Assembly: GCF_019455385.1 (NCBI RefSeq)
Contig: NZ_JACOFR010000003.1
Location: forward strand, 124,001-188,000
DNA length: 64,000 nucleotides
Origin: Bradyrhizobium sp. BR 10289
GTDB taxonomy: Bacteria; Pseudomonadota; Alphaproteobacteria; Rhizobiales; Xanthobacteraceae
Reading direction: 5' to 3'
Shown here: one piece after another, positions 45,581-57,840 of the stretch
How positions within the stretch are numbered: the first letter of the stretch is position 1
Layout: the number at the start of each line of letters is the position of its first letter
Notes under the pieces: model-generated
Seen by the model: the letters and a program-made list of their open reading frames with translations, nothing else
Database searches by the model: none
Told to the model about the DNA's origin: nothing
Program-made: the position numbers and the translations under genes

Positions 45581-45660
45581 CGGACATGCATTGAGACATA
45601 CGCCGAGGACATGCGTTGAGGACATGCGTTGAGGACATGCGTTGAGGACATGCGTTGAGG
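45581..45660. repeat. 13-bp tandem repeat downstream of ureC
   Basis: GAGGACATGCGTT is repeated four times without error at 45605-45617, 45618-45630, 45631-45643 and 45644-45656. A partial GAGG follows, and two degenerate units (45581-45604) precede it. It sits 7 bp beyond the ureC stop codon, in the 180-bp gap before the ABM gene. The 13-bp unit is not a multiple of three, which fits non-coding DNA prone to slippage. Confidence 0.9.
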
Positions 45661-45667
45661 CGCTATT

Positions 45668-47383
<1,716 letters not shown>

Positions 47384-47417
47384 CAGAAGCCCCGTTTGCG
47401 TTTGAATGTTTGGTGGG

Positions 47418-47957
47418 TCACAGCAACGCCCTTGCTGCTTTCACGGCGTCATCGAATTTCTCGTCGAGCCACGCATTGCCGCCGCGGCAGCCCGCAACGA
47501 CCTGCGTGGCCCATTCAACGTAATCGGCGAGATCGTCACGCTCCTCGGCACTCGGATCGGTTTGAATACGCCCCCCTGTATTGCTGATCTTGTCGGCGAT
47601 CTTGATCAGCTTTGCGCCCGGGGATTTGTGTGGAGCATCCTCGATCTGCTTCCGTCGCCGCAGGGCCTTCGGCAGGCTCATGTCATCGGTGCATTCGACG
47701 ACGAGGGAAGCAACACGCTCGGAGAACGTCTGCGCGAGCTCCGCGCGCGTGGTGTCGGTATCCTCGATGGTATCGTGCAGCCAACCCGCGGCGACGAGCT
47801 CGGCGTCGGCACCATCAGTCGCAGTGGCGAGCAGATTGGCGACCTCGGCGAGGTGATTGATACAGGGCTCGTTGCCGCGGCCCTTGCGCGCCATGCCGTT
47901 GTGACGGCGCGCGGCGAGGTCGGCGGCTTCGGAGATGAGGCGGACGGGTGACAGCAT
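47418..47957 (-). CDS. MESH1-like HD-domain hydrolase inside the urease operon
   Basis: A 179-residue single-domain HD protein resembling the hydrolase half of SpoT and eukaryotic MESH1. Metal-binding candidates are H19, H35, H61-D62 ([12 protein letters not shown]), E65-D66 and D122 ([10 protein letters not shown]). [20 protein letters not shown] and [16 protein letters not shown] are the neighbouring family motifs. MESH1 homologues hydrolyse (p)ppGpp or NADPH. There is no synthetase or TGS domain. Start ATG 47957 has AAGGAG 9 nt upstream. It lies 57 bp after ureB and 34 bp before ureC, an unusual place for such a gene. Substrate is not determined by the sequence. Confidence 0.85.
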   Translation of the reverse strand: MLSPVRLISEAADLAARRHNGMARKGRGNEPCINHLAEVANLLATATDGADAELVAAGWLHDTIEDTDTTRAELAQTFSERVASLVVECTDDMSLPKALRRRKQIEDAPHKSPGAKLIKIADKISNTGGRIQTDPSAEERDDLADYVEWATQVVAGCRGGNAWLDEKFDDAVKAARALL

Positions 47958-48014
47958 GGCGGATAGCTCCTTTTCCGCCTCAACCATGCCACGCCATGCT
48001 CGTTCCTGCGCGCC

Positions 48015-48320
48015 TCACAGCTTCCCCATCACATCGCCACGGAAGCCGTAAATGGTCTTTTTGCCAGCGAGCGCTACGAGTTGAATGTCGCGGGTCTGGC
48101 CGGGCTCGAAGCGGACGGCGGTGCCGGCGGCGATGTCGAGGCGCATGCCGCGGGACTTCTTGCGGTCGAACTTCAGCGCGGGATTGGTCTCGAAGAAATG
48201 GTAGTGCGAGCCGACCTGGATCGGGCGGTCGCCGGTGTTGGCGACCGTCAGCGTCACGGTCTTGCGACCGACATTGAGCTCGATCTCGCCGTCCTGGATG
48301 AAGAGTTCGCCGGGGATCAT
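48015..48320 (-). CDS. ureB: Urease beta subunit
   Basis: A 101-residue structural subunit. It opens with [19 protein letters not shown] and contains [19 protein letters not shown] and [18 protein letters not shown], the UreB core. Nine bases after ureA. The beta subunit is required for the alpha-beta-gamma trimer. Confidence 0.97.
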   Translation of the reverse strand: MIPGELFIQDGEIELNVGRKTVTLTVANTGDRPIQVGSHYHFFETNPALKFDRKKSRGMRLDIAAGTAVRFEPGQTRDIQLVALAGKKTIYGFRGDVMGKL

Positions 48321-48329
48321 GTCGCTCTC

Positions 48330-48632
48330 CTATCTGATCGGTTCGTGCACAGTGACGAGCTTCGTGCCGTCCGGGAACGTCGCCTCGACCTGGATGTCGT
48401 GGATCATCTCAGGGATACCCGGCATCACCTGATCGCGGGTCAGCACCTGCGCGCCGGATTGCATCAACTCAGCGACGGTGCGGCCGTCGCGGGCGCCTTC
48501 GAGGATAAAATCGGAGATGATCGCGATCGCCTCGGGATGGTTGAGCTTGACGCCGCGGTCCAGCCGGCGGCGGGCGACGATCGCCGCCATCGAGATCAGA
48601 AGCTTGTCCTTTTCGCGGGGAGACAGGTTCAT
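48330..48632 (-). CDS. ureA: Urease gamma subunit
   Basis: A 100-residue subunit starting [23 protein letters not shown] and containing [32 protein letters not shown]. This is the canonical UreA. Transcribed ahead of ureB and 36 bp after ureD. Confidence 0.97.
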   Translation of the reverse strand: MNLSPREKDKLLISMAAIVARRRLDRGVKLNHPEAIAIISDFILEGARDGRTVAELMQSGAQVLTRDQVMPGIPEMIHDIQVEATFPDGTKLVTVHEPIR

Positions 48633-48668
48633 GCAGAATCTCTTCGTTCAACTCGTCAATTCAGCCAG

Positions 48669-49499
48669 TCAATTCAGCCAGAGCCGCGGCAGCGCCGCGC
48701 CGGTGCGCGCCAGCACGGCCATCATGTCGGCGCGCAGACGCGCCGCATCTTGGGCACAGAACCGCGCCATTGCAAAGCCATTCCAGGCGGATATCCCGAC
48801 CTCGCCGGAGAATGAGTCCGACGCCTCTCGGATGCGCTCGACCAGCGCCTCATCGCCGGGCACGATCAGGGCCGTGCCGATCGCAGCACCCGCCCTGGCA
48901 AATGCCGGTCGCGCGAGCTTTTCACCGACTTGGCCGTCGAGCCGGACGGTCTCAGCGAACACCAGCCGGCCGCCACGACGCAGCCGCCAGCGGTCGACGA
49001 ATTCGCCCTGCTCCATCCGCTCGCCCATGGCGGTGCGGCCGAACACGACGATTTCGCACAGCAGGAGCGAGGCTGCGTCATCGAGCTCGATGTCGAAGCG
49101 GCGATGAATCCGGGCGCGATCGAACAGGATGGTCTCCTGCGGCAGCCAGCCGAGATGCGCGCCGGCGGCAACCTTCAGGGAAATGTTGAGCTGCGCCGCC
49201 GCGCCGGGCGTGCGATAGACCTTTTCGGCGGCCGCCGTCGTCAATGTCAGGCGCGAGCTATCCCCGGCCGATATCTCGATGTCGAATCGATCCCCGCCGG
49301 CAACGCCGCCGGCCGTGTTGACGAACACGCCGGACAGGCCGCCGTCTTCCGGCGAGGGAAAGCGGACACGGAGCGAGCCGGACTCATGCAACGCGCCGCG
49401 CCGCGTCACGCCGTCGCGGGCGTGCACGTCGAAGCGCACCGCGCCGCGGGCGCGGTTGGCCTCGAATACCGAAGATGTCGCCAAAGCGTCGCTGCGCAT
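48669..49499 (-). CDS. ureD: Urease accessory protein UreD
   Basis: A 276-residue scaffold of the UreDFG activation complex. It shows SLRVRFPSPEDGGLSGVFVNTAGGVAGGDRF and TTAAAEKVYRTPGAAAQLNI, both UreD landmarks, with a DRARIHRRFDIELDDAASLLLCE segment later. The gene bridges the uptake and enzyme parts of the locus, 36 bp after urtE. Confidence 0.93.
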   Translation of the reverse strand: MRSDALATSSVFEANRARGAVRFDVHARDGVTRRGALHESGSLRVRFPSPEDGGLSGVFVNTAGGVAGGDRFDIEISAGDSSRLTLTTAAAEKVYRTPGAAAQLNISLKVAAGAHLGWLPQETILFDRARIHRRFDIELDDAASLLLCEIVVFGRTAMGERMEQGEFVDRWRLRRGGRLVFAETVRLDGQVGEKLARPAFARAGAAIGTALIVPGDEALVERIREASDSFSGEVGISAWNGFAMARFCAQDAARLRADMMAVLARTGAALPRLWLN

Positions 49500-49535
49500 C
49501 CGTCTCCCCAGCCGGTCGCGGCAGGATTTTTCGGC

Positions 49536-50231
49536 CTACAGCGCCATCTGGCGGCTGATTTCGGCCGGGTCGAGATTGGTGCGGTCGCAGGTGAACTTCA
49601 CCGCGCCGCGATCCATCACCGCGAAACTGTCGCCGAGTTCGCAGGCAAAGTCGAGATATTGTTCGACCAGCACGATGGCGATGTTGCCGAGGTTGCGCAA
49701 ATAGGAGATGGCGCGGCCGATGTCCTTGATGATCGAGGGCTGGATGCCCTCGGTGGGCTCGTCGAGCAGCAGGAGCTTTGGCCGCATCACCAGCGCGCGG
49801 CCGATGGCGAGCTGCTGCTGCTGGCCGCCCGAGAGATCGCCGCCGCGCCGGCCGAGCATGGATTGCAGCACCGGAAACAGCGAGAACACGTCGTCCGGGA
49901 TATTCCTGTCCTCGCGCTTGAGCGGGCCGAAGCCGGTCTTGAGGTTCTCCTCGACCGTCAGCAGCGGAAAGATCTCGCGGCCCTGCGGCACGAAGCCGAT
50001 GCCCTTGCGGGCGCGCTCGTAAGGCTTGAGGCCGGTGATGTCGTTGCCGTCGAACACGATCGCGCCCGAGGAGATCGGATATTGCCCGACCATGGCGCGC
50101 AGCAGCGAGGTCTTGCCGACGCCGTTGCGCCCGAGCACGCACGTCACCCTGCCCGGCTCGGCCGCGATCGAGACGCCGCGCAGCGCCTGCGCCGCGCCGT
50201 AGAACAGGTTGATGTCCTTGACCTCAAGCAT
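49536..50231 (-). CDS. urtE: Urea ABC transporter ATPase UrtE
   Basis: A 231-residue ATPase with Walker A GRNGVGKTSLLRAMVG (about residues 34-41), ERARKGIGFVPQGREIFPLLTVEENL, signature LSGGQQQQLAIGRAL and Walker B LLLLDEPTEGIQPSI. The EGIQPSII extension is typical of UrtE. It pairs with UrtD on the UrtBC channel; 3 bp separate it from urtD. Confidence 0.95.
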   Translation of the reverse strand: MLEVKDINLFYGAAQALRGVSIAAEPGRVTCVLGRNGVGKTSLLRAMVGQYPISSGAIVFDGNDITGLKPYERARKGIGFVPQGREIFPLLTVEENLKTGFGPLKREDRNIPDDVFSLFPVLQSMLGRRGGDLSGGQQQQLAIGRALVMRPKLLLLDEPTEGIQPSIIKDIGRAISYLRNLGNIAIVLVEQYLDFACELGDSFAVMDRGAVKFTCDRTNLDPAEISRQMAL

Positions 50232-50234
50232 CGC

Positions 50235-50996
50235 TCAGCGTCCCAGATAGACTTCGATGACCCGCTCGTTGGACGAGACCTGGTCGATGGTCCCTTCCGC
50301 GAGCACCGTACCCTCGTGCAGGCAGGTGACCTTGACCCCGAGCTCGCGCACGAACGTCATATCGTGCTCGACCACCATCACGGTGTGGGTCTTGTTGATC
50401 TCTTTCAGGAGTTCGGCGGTGAGATGCGTCTCGACGTCGGTCATGCCGGCCACGGGCTCGTCCACGAGCAGCAGTTTCGGATCCTGCGCCAGCAGCATGC
50501 CGATCTCCAGCCACTGCTTCTGACCGTGGCTGAGGCTACCGGCGAGACGGTTGCGAGCGTCGGTCAGGCGGATCGTCTCCAGCACCTTATCGATGCGTTC
50601 GGACTCCGCCCTGCTGCCGCGCCAGAACAGCGTGCCCTTGACGCTGTGGTCGACATTGAGCGCGAGCAGGAGGTTGTCTTGCACCGTCTGGCTCTCGAAC
50701 ACGGTCGGCTTCTGGAATTTGCGGCCGATGCCGAGCTCGGCGATGCGGGTCTCGTCGAGCCGCGTCAGATCGGTGACACCGTCGAACAGCACGGTGCCCT
50801 CGTCGGGCTTGGTCTTGCCGGTGATGATATCCATCATCGTGGTCTTGCCTGCGCCGTTCGGGCCGATGATGGCGCGCATCTCGCCGGGGGCCAGTGTCAG
50901 CGACAGATTGTTGATGGCGTGGAAGCCGTCGAACGAGACGTGCACGCCGTCGAGATAGAGCATCGCGGAAGTCGCGCGCGTGTCCATGACGTTCAT
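50235..50996 (-). CDS. urtD: Urea ABC transporter ATPase UrtD
   Basis: A 253-residue LivG-type ATPase with Walker A GPNGAGKTTMMDIITGKT, RKFQKPTVFESQTVQDNL, signature LSHGQKQWLEIGMLL and Walker B LLLVDEPVAGMTDVET. GMTDVET is a UrtD mark. Start ATG 50996 (MNVMDTRATSAM) is chosen; the open frame continues 17 codons into urtC. Stop and start codons of urtC and urtD nearly touch. Confidence 0.95.
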   Translation of the reverse strand: MNVMDTRATSAMLYLDGVHVSFDGFHAINNLSLTLAPGEMRAIIGPNGAGKTTMMDIITGKTKPDEGTVLFDGVTDLTRLDETRIAELGIGRKFQKPTVFESQTVQDNLLLALNVDHSVKGTLFWRGSRAESERIDKVLETIRLTDARNRLAGSLSHGQKQWLEIGMLLAQDPKLLLVDEPVAGMTDVETHLTAELLKEINKTHTVMVVEHDMTFVRELGVKVTCLHEGTVLAEGTIDQVSSNERVIEVYLGR

Positions 50997-51000
50997 TGCG

Positions 51001-52161
51001 TTACTCCGCCATCTTCGCGGCGGCGACGCCGTCTTCGGCCGCAGCACTCACGGTGTTGCGCTTCTCCTTCGACTGATCCCGCCAGGCATTGAAGGTGCCG
51101 ACGATGCCCTTGGGCAGCAGCAGCGTCACCAGGATGAACAGCGCACCCAGCATGAACAGCCAGTACGGCGCAAGCACGCCGGAGGTGAAGAACGTCTTGG
51201 CGTAGTTGACGACGACCGCGCCGAGCGCCGCGCCGACCAGCGTGCCGCGGCCGCCGACCGCCACCCAGATCACCGCCTCGATCGAGTTGCCCGGCGCGAA
51301 TTCGGATGGGTTGATGATGCCGACCTGCGGCACGTAGAGCGCACCGGCGACGCCGGCCATGCAGGCGGACAGCGTGAACACGAACAGCTTGTAGGATTCG
51401 ACGCGGTAGCCGAGGAACCGGCTGCGCGATTCCGCGTCGCGGATCGCGATCAGCACCTTGCCGAGCTTGGACGACACCACGGAGCGGCAGATCAGGAAGC
51501 TCAGGATCAGCGCCAGGCAGCTCAGCGCGAACAACGCGGCACGAGTGCCTTCAGCCTGCACGTTGAAGCCAAGGATGTCCTTGAAGTCGGTCAGGCCATT
51601 ATTGCCGCCGAAACCAAAATCGTTGCGGAAGAAGGCGAGCAGCAAGGCATAGGTCATCGCCTGCGTGATGATCGACAGATAGACGCCCGTAACGCGGGAG
51701 CGGAAGGCGAGCCAGCCGAAGCAGAAAGCGAGCAGGCCGGGCACGAACAGCACCATCAAGGCCGCGAACCAGAACATGTCGAAGCCATGCCAGTACCAGG
51801 GCAGCTTCGAATAGTTCAGGAACACCATGAAGTCGGGCAGAACCGGATTGCCATAGACGCCGCGGGTGCCGATCTGCCGCATCAGGTACATGCCCATGGC
51901 GTAGCCGCCGAGCGCGAAGAAGGCGCCGTGGCCGAGCGAGAGGATGCCGCAATAGCCCCAGATCAGATCAATCGCGAGCGCCAGGATGGCGTAACAGACA
52001 TATTTGCCCCAGAGCGCGACGAGATAAGTCGGCACTTGCAGGAACGAGCCTTGGGGCAACAACAGGTTGGACAGCGGGATCAGCACGCCGAGCGCTGCGA
52101 CGACCAGCAGGAAGATCGTCGCGCCGCGGTCGAGCGATCGCGTCAGCATGTGAGGGGTCAT
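51001..52161 (-). CDS. urtC: Urea ABC transporter permease UrtC
   Basis: A 386-residue LivM-type permease with about ten helices. YCGILSLGHGAFFALGGYAMG, DFKDILGFNVQAEGT and SRFLGYRVESYKLFVFTLSACMAGVAGALYVPQVG-type segments match UrtC. The start is ATG 52161, overlapping the urtB stop by 4 bp; a frame open upstream lies inside urtB. Residues after about 365 are cytoplasmic. Confidence 0.94.
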   Translation of the reverse strand: MTPHMLTRSLDRGATIFLLVVAALGVLIPLSNLLLPQGSFLQVPTYLVALWGKYVCYAILALAIDLIWGYCGILSLGHGAFFALGGYAMGMYLMRQIGTRGVYGNPVLPDFMVFLNYSKLPWYWHGFDMFWFAALMVLFVPGLLAFCFGWLAFRSRVTGVYLSIITQAMTYALLLAFFRNDFGFGGNNGLTDFKDILGFNVQAEGTRAALFALSCLALILSFLICRSVVSSKLGKVLIAIRDAESRSRFLGYRVESYKLFVFTLSACMAGVAGALYVPQVGIINPSEFAPGNSIEAVIWVAVGGRGTLVGAALGAVVVNYAKTFFTSGVLAPYWLFMLGALFILVTLLLPKGIVGTFNAWRDQSKEKRNTVSAAAEDGVAAAKMAE

Positions 52162-53765
52162 GCTTCCACCGCACGGCCCTTGAGCGCGAACAGGCCGCGC
52201 GGCCGCTTTTGAATGAACAGGATGATGAGAACCAGGATCGCGATCTTGCCGAGCACCGCGCCGGCGACCGGCTCCAGGAATTTGTTGGCGATCCCGAGCG
52301 TGAAGGCGCCCACCAGCGTTCCCCATAGATTACCGACGCCGCCGAACACCACGACCATGAAACTGTCGATGATGTAGCTCTGGCCGAGATTGGGGCTGAC
52401 ATTGTCGATCTGCGACAACGCCACGCCGGCGATACCGGCAATGCCCGAGCCGAGGCCGAAGGTCAGCGCGTCGACGCGCGAGGTGGCGATGCCCATCGAG
52501 GCCGCCATGCGGCGGTTCTGCGTCACCGCCCGCATCTCGAGGCCGATCGCGCTGTAGCGCAGCATCGCGAGCAGGATCGCGAACACAGCGAGCGTGAAGA
52601 CGAGGATCCAGAGCCGGTTATAGGTGATGGTGATCTGGCCGAGCTCGAACGCGCCGCTCATCCAGGAGGGATTGCCGACCTCGCGGTTGGTCGGGCCGAA
52701 CATGGTGCGCACCGCCTGCTGCAGCACCAGCGACAGACCCCAGGTCGCGAGCAGCGTTTCCAGCGGCCGGCCGTAAAGGAAGCGGATGATGCTGCGCTCG
52801 ATCAGCACGCCGATGGCGCCGGCGACGAGGAAGGCGAGCGGCACGGCGATCAGCAGCGAATAGTCGAACAAAGCGGGATATCGGGTGCGGATCACCTCCT
52901 GCACCACGAAGGTGGTGTAGGCCCCTAACATCACCATCTCGCCATGGGCCATGTTGATGACGCCCATCACGCCGAAGGTGATGGCAAGGCCGATTGCCGC
53001 GAGCAGCAGCACCGAGCCGAGCGAGAGACCGTACCAGGCGTTCTGCACCGTGGACCAGACCGCGAGCGAAGACTGAATCGAGCTGATGGCGCTCGCGGCC
53101 GCCTTGGTCACCGTGGCCGGCTGGTCGCCCATGCCTGTCAGCAGCGCCATGGCCTCCTGGTCTCCGCGCGCCTTGAGGGTGGCGACGGCCTCGAGCTTCT
53201 CGACCTCGGTAGCGTCGGACTTGAACAGCAGGATCGCTGCGCGGGCTTCGCCGAGCGCGGCCTTGACGGATCTGTTGCTTTCCTTGGCGAGCGCAGCATC
53301 GACGGCCTCGAGCGCGGTCTCTTCGTGCGACTTGAAGACCGATTGCGCGGCCTGGAGGCGGGTCGTCACGTCCGGCGACTGCAGCGTCAGGCTGCCGAGC
53401 GCGGCGTCAACACTGCGGCGCAGGCGGTTGTTAAGACGCACCGCGCTCGCACTATCGGGAACGCTGGCGACAGCTTCGCCGGTCGCAGCATCGACCGACT
53501 TGCCGTCGGCGCCGGTGATGTAAACTTTCTTGCTATCGGGATCGGCCATCAGGCGGCCGTCCTGGAGCGCGCTGATGATGGGGAAGGCCAGCTTGTTGCC
53601 GCTGCTCGCGACGACGCCGATCGCCTCTTCCGTATCGGAATAATCATCGTTCGCGAACTTGGCGACCGCATCCTCGAACGGACCGGCCAAGGCCGGCAGC
53701 GCAAACGCGATCAGGAAGAGCGAGAGGACAAAGCTACAAAGACGAGCGGACAATCTGGTTGGCAC
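52158..53765 (-). CDS. urtB: Urea ABC transporter permease UrtB with N-terminal periplasmic domain
   Basis: A 535-residue permease. Residues 1-27 are a signal peptide (LFLIAFALPALAG). About 28-240 form a helical, Ala-rich repeat-like periplasmic domain, which is present in many UrtB proteins but absent from LivH. Residues 245-535 are the LivH-type channel (AITFGVMGVINMAHGEMVMLGAY). It forms the channel with UrtC. 84 bp after urtA. Confidence 0.94.
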   Translation of the reverse strand: MPTRLSARLCSFVLSLFLIAFALPALAGPFEDAVAKFANDDYSDTEEAIGVVASSGNKLAFPIISALQDGRLMADPDSKKVYITGADGKSVDAATGEAVASVPDSASAVRLNNRLRRSVDAALGSLTLQSPDVTTRLQAAQSVFKSHEETALEAVDAALAKESNRSVKAALGEARAAILLFKSDATEVEKLEAVATLKARGDQEAMALLTGMGDQPATVTKAAASAISSIQSSLAVWSTVQNAWYGLSLGSVLLLAAIGLAITFGVMGVINMAHGEMVMLGAYTTFVVQEVIRTRYPALFDYSLLIAVPLAFLVAGAIGVLIERSIIRFLYGRPLETLLATWGLSLVLQQAVRTMFGPTNREVGNPSWMSGAFELGQITITYNRLWILVFTLAVFAILLAMLRYSAIGLEMRAVTQNRRMAASMGIATSRVDALTFGLGSGIAGIAGVALSQIDNVSPNLGQSYIIDSFMVVVFGGVGNLWGTLVGAFTLGIANKFLEPVAGAVLGKIAILVLIILFIQKRPRGLFALKGRAVEA

Positions 53766-53849
53766 TTTGGATCACCCCGGCAGAAGTGGGGGAGAAGGCG
53801 GCGGAATAGCCGCCTCCTCCCGTCGTGCATGGAGGGCATCAGGTCCGGA

Positions 53850-55172
53850 TCAGGAACCCGAGCCGAGGCACTTGTTGGTCTTGGTGTTGAAGTTGCCGCA
53901 CTTCTTGCCAACCCAGTCGCCGATCAGGTCCTTGGAGCCGTCGAGTTCCTTCGACCAGGCATCGCCCGGCACGAGGCTCGGGGTCTTCCAAACCACGTCG
54001 AACTGGCCGTTCGCCTTGATCTCGCCGATGAACACCGGCTTGGTGATGTGGTGGTTCGGCAGCATCTTCGACACGCCGCCGGTCAGGTTCGGCGCCTCGA
54101 TACCGGGAAGCGCGTCGATCACCTTGTCCGGATCGGTCGACTTCACCTTCTCGACGGCCTTCACCCACATGTTGAAGCCGATCACGTGCGCTTCCATCGG
54201 GTCGTTGGTCACGCGCTTCGGGTTCTTGGTGTAGGTCTGCCAGTCCTTGATGAACTTCTCGTTCGCAGGGTTCTTGATCGACTCGAAGTAGTTCCAGGCG
54301 GCGAGATGGCCGACCAGCGGCTTGGTGTCGATGCCGGCGAGTTCTTCCTCACCCACCGAGAACGCGACCACCGGGATGTCCTTGGCCTTGATGCCCTGGT
54401 TGCCGAGCTCCTTGTAGAAGGGAACGTTGGCATCGCCGTTGATGGTCGAGACCACGGCGGTCTTCTTGCCGGCCGAGCCGAATTTCTTGATGTCGGCCAC
54501 GATCGTCTGCCAGTCGGAATGACCGAACGGCGTGTAGTTGATCATGATATCTTCCTGGGCGACACCCTTCGACTTCAGATAGGCTTCCAGGATCTTGTTG
54601 GTGGTGCGCGGATAGACGTAGTCGGTGCCCGCGAGCACCCAGCGCTTCACCTTCTCGTCCTTCATCAGATAGTCGACGGCGGGGATCGCCTGCTGGTTCG
54701 GCGCAGCGCCCGTGTAGAACACGTTGCGCTCGGACTCTTCGCCCTCGTACTGCACGGGATAGAACAGGATGTTGTTGAGCTCCTTGAACACCGGGAGCAC
54801 CGACTTGCGCGACACCGAGGTCCAGCAGCCGAACACGACCGAGACCTTGTCCTTGGTGATCAGCTCGCGCGCCTTTTCGGCGAACAGCGGCCAGTTCGAG
54901 GCGGGATCGACGACGACGGCCTCGAGCTTCTTGCCGAGTACGCCGCCCTTCTTGTTCTGCTCGTCGATCAGGAAGAGGATGGTGTCCTTCAGCGTGGTTT
55001 CGCTGATGGCCATGGTGCCCGAGAGAGAGTGAAGCACGCCGACCTTGATGGTGTCGTCCGCGGCCTTCGCACCGGAAATGGAAGCCAGGCCAAGCATCAG
55101 GCCGGCGGTCGCGGCGAGTACGCCGCGGCGGCTAAATGACGCCGCTATATCGTGAGTGGATTTGTTAAACAT
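53850..55172 (-). CDS. urtA: Urea-binding protein UrtA
   Basis: A 440-residue periplasmic binding protein with a twin-arginine-type signal (ASFSRRGVLAATAGLMLGLAS). The mature part has the UrtA segments IKVGVLHSLSGTMAISETTL, VVFGCWTSVSRKSVLPVFKE and NNILFYPVQYEGEESERNVFYTGAAPNQQ-like text. The ATG at 55172 (MFNKSTHD) is used; the open frame continues 66 codons into the promoter region. It is the first gene of the urt-ure locus and the likely receiver of NtrC/sigma-54 control. Confidence 0.95.
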   Translation of the reverse strand: MFNKSTHDIAASFSRRGVLAATAGLMLGLASISGAKAADDTIKVGVLHSLSGTMAISETTLKDTILFLIDEQNKKGGVLGKKLEAVVVDPASNWPLFAEKARELITKDKVSVVFGCWTSVSRKSVLPVFKELNNILFYPVQYEGEESERNVFYTGAAPNQQAIPAVDYLMKDEKVKRWVLAGTDYVYPRTTNKILEAYLKSKGVAQEDIMINYTPFGHSDWQTIVADIKKFGSAGKKTAVVSTINGDANVPFYKELGNQGIKAKDIPVVAFSVGEEELAGIDTKPLVGHLAAWNYFESIKNPANEKFIKDWQTYTKNPKRVTNDPMEAHVIGFNMWVKAVEKVKSTDPDKVIDALPGIEAPNLTGGVSKMLPNHHITKPVFIGEIKANGQFDVVWKTPSLVPGDAWSKELDGSKDLIGDWVGKKCGNFNTKTNKCLGSGS

Positions 55173-55263
55173 GAGTGTCTCGTCTCCCTGACGCAGGCGT
55201 GAAAACGCTGCGAAACGGCCCCACGGCCGCCTGCGATTAACGGAATCGCAAGAACCATGCCAT

Positions 55264-55281
55264 GGGCAGAGCACATGCCAA
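55264..55281 (-). promoter_or_regulatory. Candidate sigma-54 promoter of the urt-ure locus
   Basis: On the minus strand the sequence reads TTGGCATGTGCTCTGCCC. It matches the sigma-54 consensus GG-N10-GC (TTGGCAC-N5-TTGC) with the correct spacing. The GC is about 94 bp upstream of the urtA start, leaving a leader near 80 nt. Nitrogen-controlled urea uptake and urease genes commonly use RpoN with NtrC. NtrC sites were not clearly found upstream. Confidence 0.6.
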
Positions 55282-55676
55282 CCTACTGGTTTGATTAGAT
55301 AATCTCGCCGCAATCCAAGTTTCGCCGCAGTCTGACTGCTCAAAATTTGGGCGAATAAAATGTGTACCAATACGGCAGATGGGTTATTTTATAGGCAAAA
55401 AAGCACCTCTGTCTAAATTTCCGGCATAACTATTTTTGCACCGCAATCGCGGTTTGGGCCGGACTTGCCTTGAAAGCGCCCCCTCGATGTTCCATATGAA
55501 CATTCGAGACCACTTGCGAATCAAGTGGGCGTAGCGAGCCGCGTGTTCTTAAGCCCTTCCGGGCCTCTGGCTTGCCCCATCAGCTCCCAAGCCATCCGAC
55601 ACCCCAAACACGCAGGTGTCTTCTCGACACCCTTTTGCGCGCGCCGCGCTGAATGCGCCGGGCGTTCGCTTTTGAC
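55282..55676. other. 395-bp divergent regulatory gap between urtA and the helicase gene
   Basis: AT-rich (especially 55340-55440) with several short dyads, for example GACCGCAATCGCGGT-like ACCGC/GCGGT near 55441-55452 and a GCACC phrase at 55403. It probably holds an enhancer-type site for the sigma-54 promoter and the promoter of the helicase gene. I find no coding frame with a ribosome site and no tRNA. Confidence 0.5.
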
Positions 55677-57251
<1,575 letters not shown>

Positions 57252-57274
57252 CCGTCCACGACCTGGAGATATCA

Positions 57275-57565
57275 ATGGCTAAGGAAGAGCTGATCCAGTT
57301 CGAAGGACTGGTCACCGAAATCCTCCCCGACGCGCGCTATCGCGTGCAGCTCGATGCCGGACACGAGATCGTCGCCTACACCGCCGGCAAGATGAAGAAG
57401 AACCGCATCAAGACGCTCGCGGGCGACCGCGTGACGGTGGAGATGTCGCCCTACGATCTCGAGAAGGGCCGGCTGATTTTCCGCCACAAGGACGAACGTC
57501 CCGCAACAGCCGGCGGTCCGCCGCGGGGTGGCGCGCAGCGCGGCGGCCAGTTCCGCCGCCGCTAA
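57275..57565 (+). CDS. infA: Translation initiation factor IF-1, long form
   Basis: A 96-residue S1-fold protein: [24 protein letters not shown], then [37 protein letters not shown] core. It is longer than the usual 72-residue IF-1 because of a 24-residue Gly/Arg/Pro tail ([20 protein letters not shown]). It lies 23 bp after the helicase gene, so the two are cotranscribed. It may be a second, conditional IF-1 copy; whether another copy exists elsewhere cannot be told. Confidence 0.92.
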   Translation: MAKEELIQFEGLVTEILPDARYRVQLDAGHEIVAYTAGKMKKNRIKTLAGDRVTVEMSPYDLEKGRLIFRHKDERPATAGGPPRGGAQRGGQFRRR

Positions 57566-57620
57566 GCGGCGATCGATCCATTCGTGCGCTAGCGCGGAAC
57601 TAAAATTCCGACCTGTATGC

Positions 57621-57649
57621 TGATCCGCCGCTGATATCGCGGCGGATCA
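57621..57649. repeat. Inverted repeat downstream of infA
   Basis: TGATCCGCCGC (57621-57631) and GCGGCGGATCA (57639-57649) form perfect 11-bp arms with a 7-nt loop. They are followed by an A run rather than T on the plus strand. It lies 56 bp after infA and could stabilise or shape the transcript end. It is not a standard terminator. Confidence 0.6.
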
Positions 57650-57840
57650 AAAAATCGTGCACGTCCGGATTGTTTCGAGGCCGTGTTTCCAATAAAATGA
57701 GTTCATCGATTTTCGGCCGGACGACATTAGCATCCACCGGTACAGCCGGTTCAGACACGCTGACGACCCTTCCAAAAATTCGATCTAACCTGCCTGCGCA
57801 AGCGGGCTCTGACATTGTGTATTTGAGAAGGGACTACCCC

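Noticed and set aside
45581..45660. 13-bp repeats as a CRISPR array
   Set aside because: The units are directly abutted without spacers and far shorter than CRISPR repeats, and no cas gene is nearby.
48930..51092. 720-codon plus-strand frame across ureD, urtE and urtD
   Set aside because: Spans three real genes on the other strand and has the typical shadow composition without a recognisable fold.
52944..55139. 731-codon plus-strand frame opposite urtB and urtA
   Set aside because: Antisense to two well-supported transporter genes and without family motifs or a credible ribosome site.
57621..57649. 11-bp inverted repeat as an intrinsic terminator for infA
   Set aside because: On the plus strand the stem is followed by an A run, not T, so it does not fit a Rho-independent terminator.
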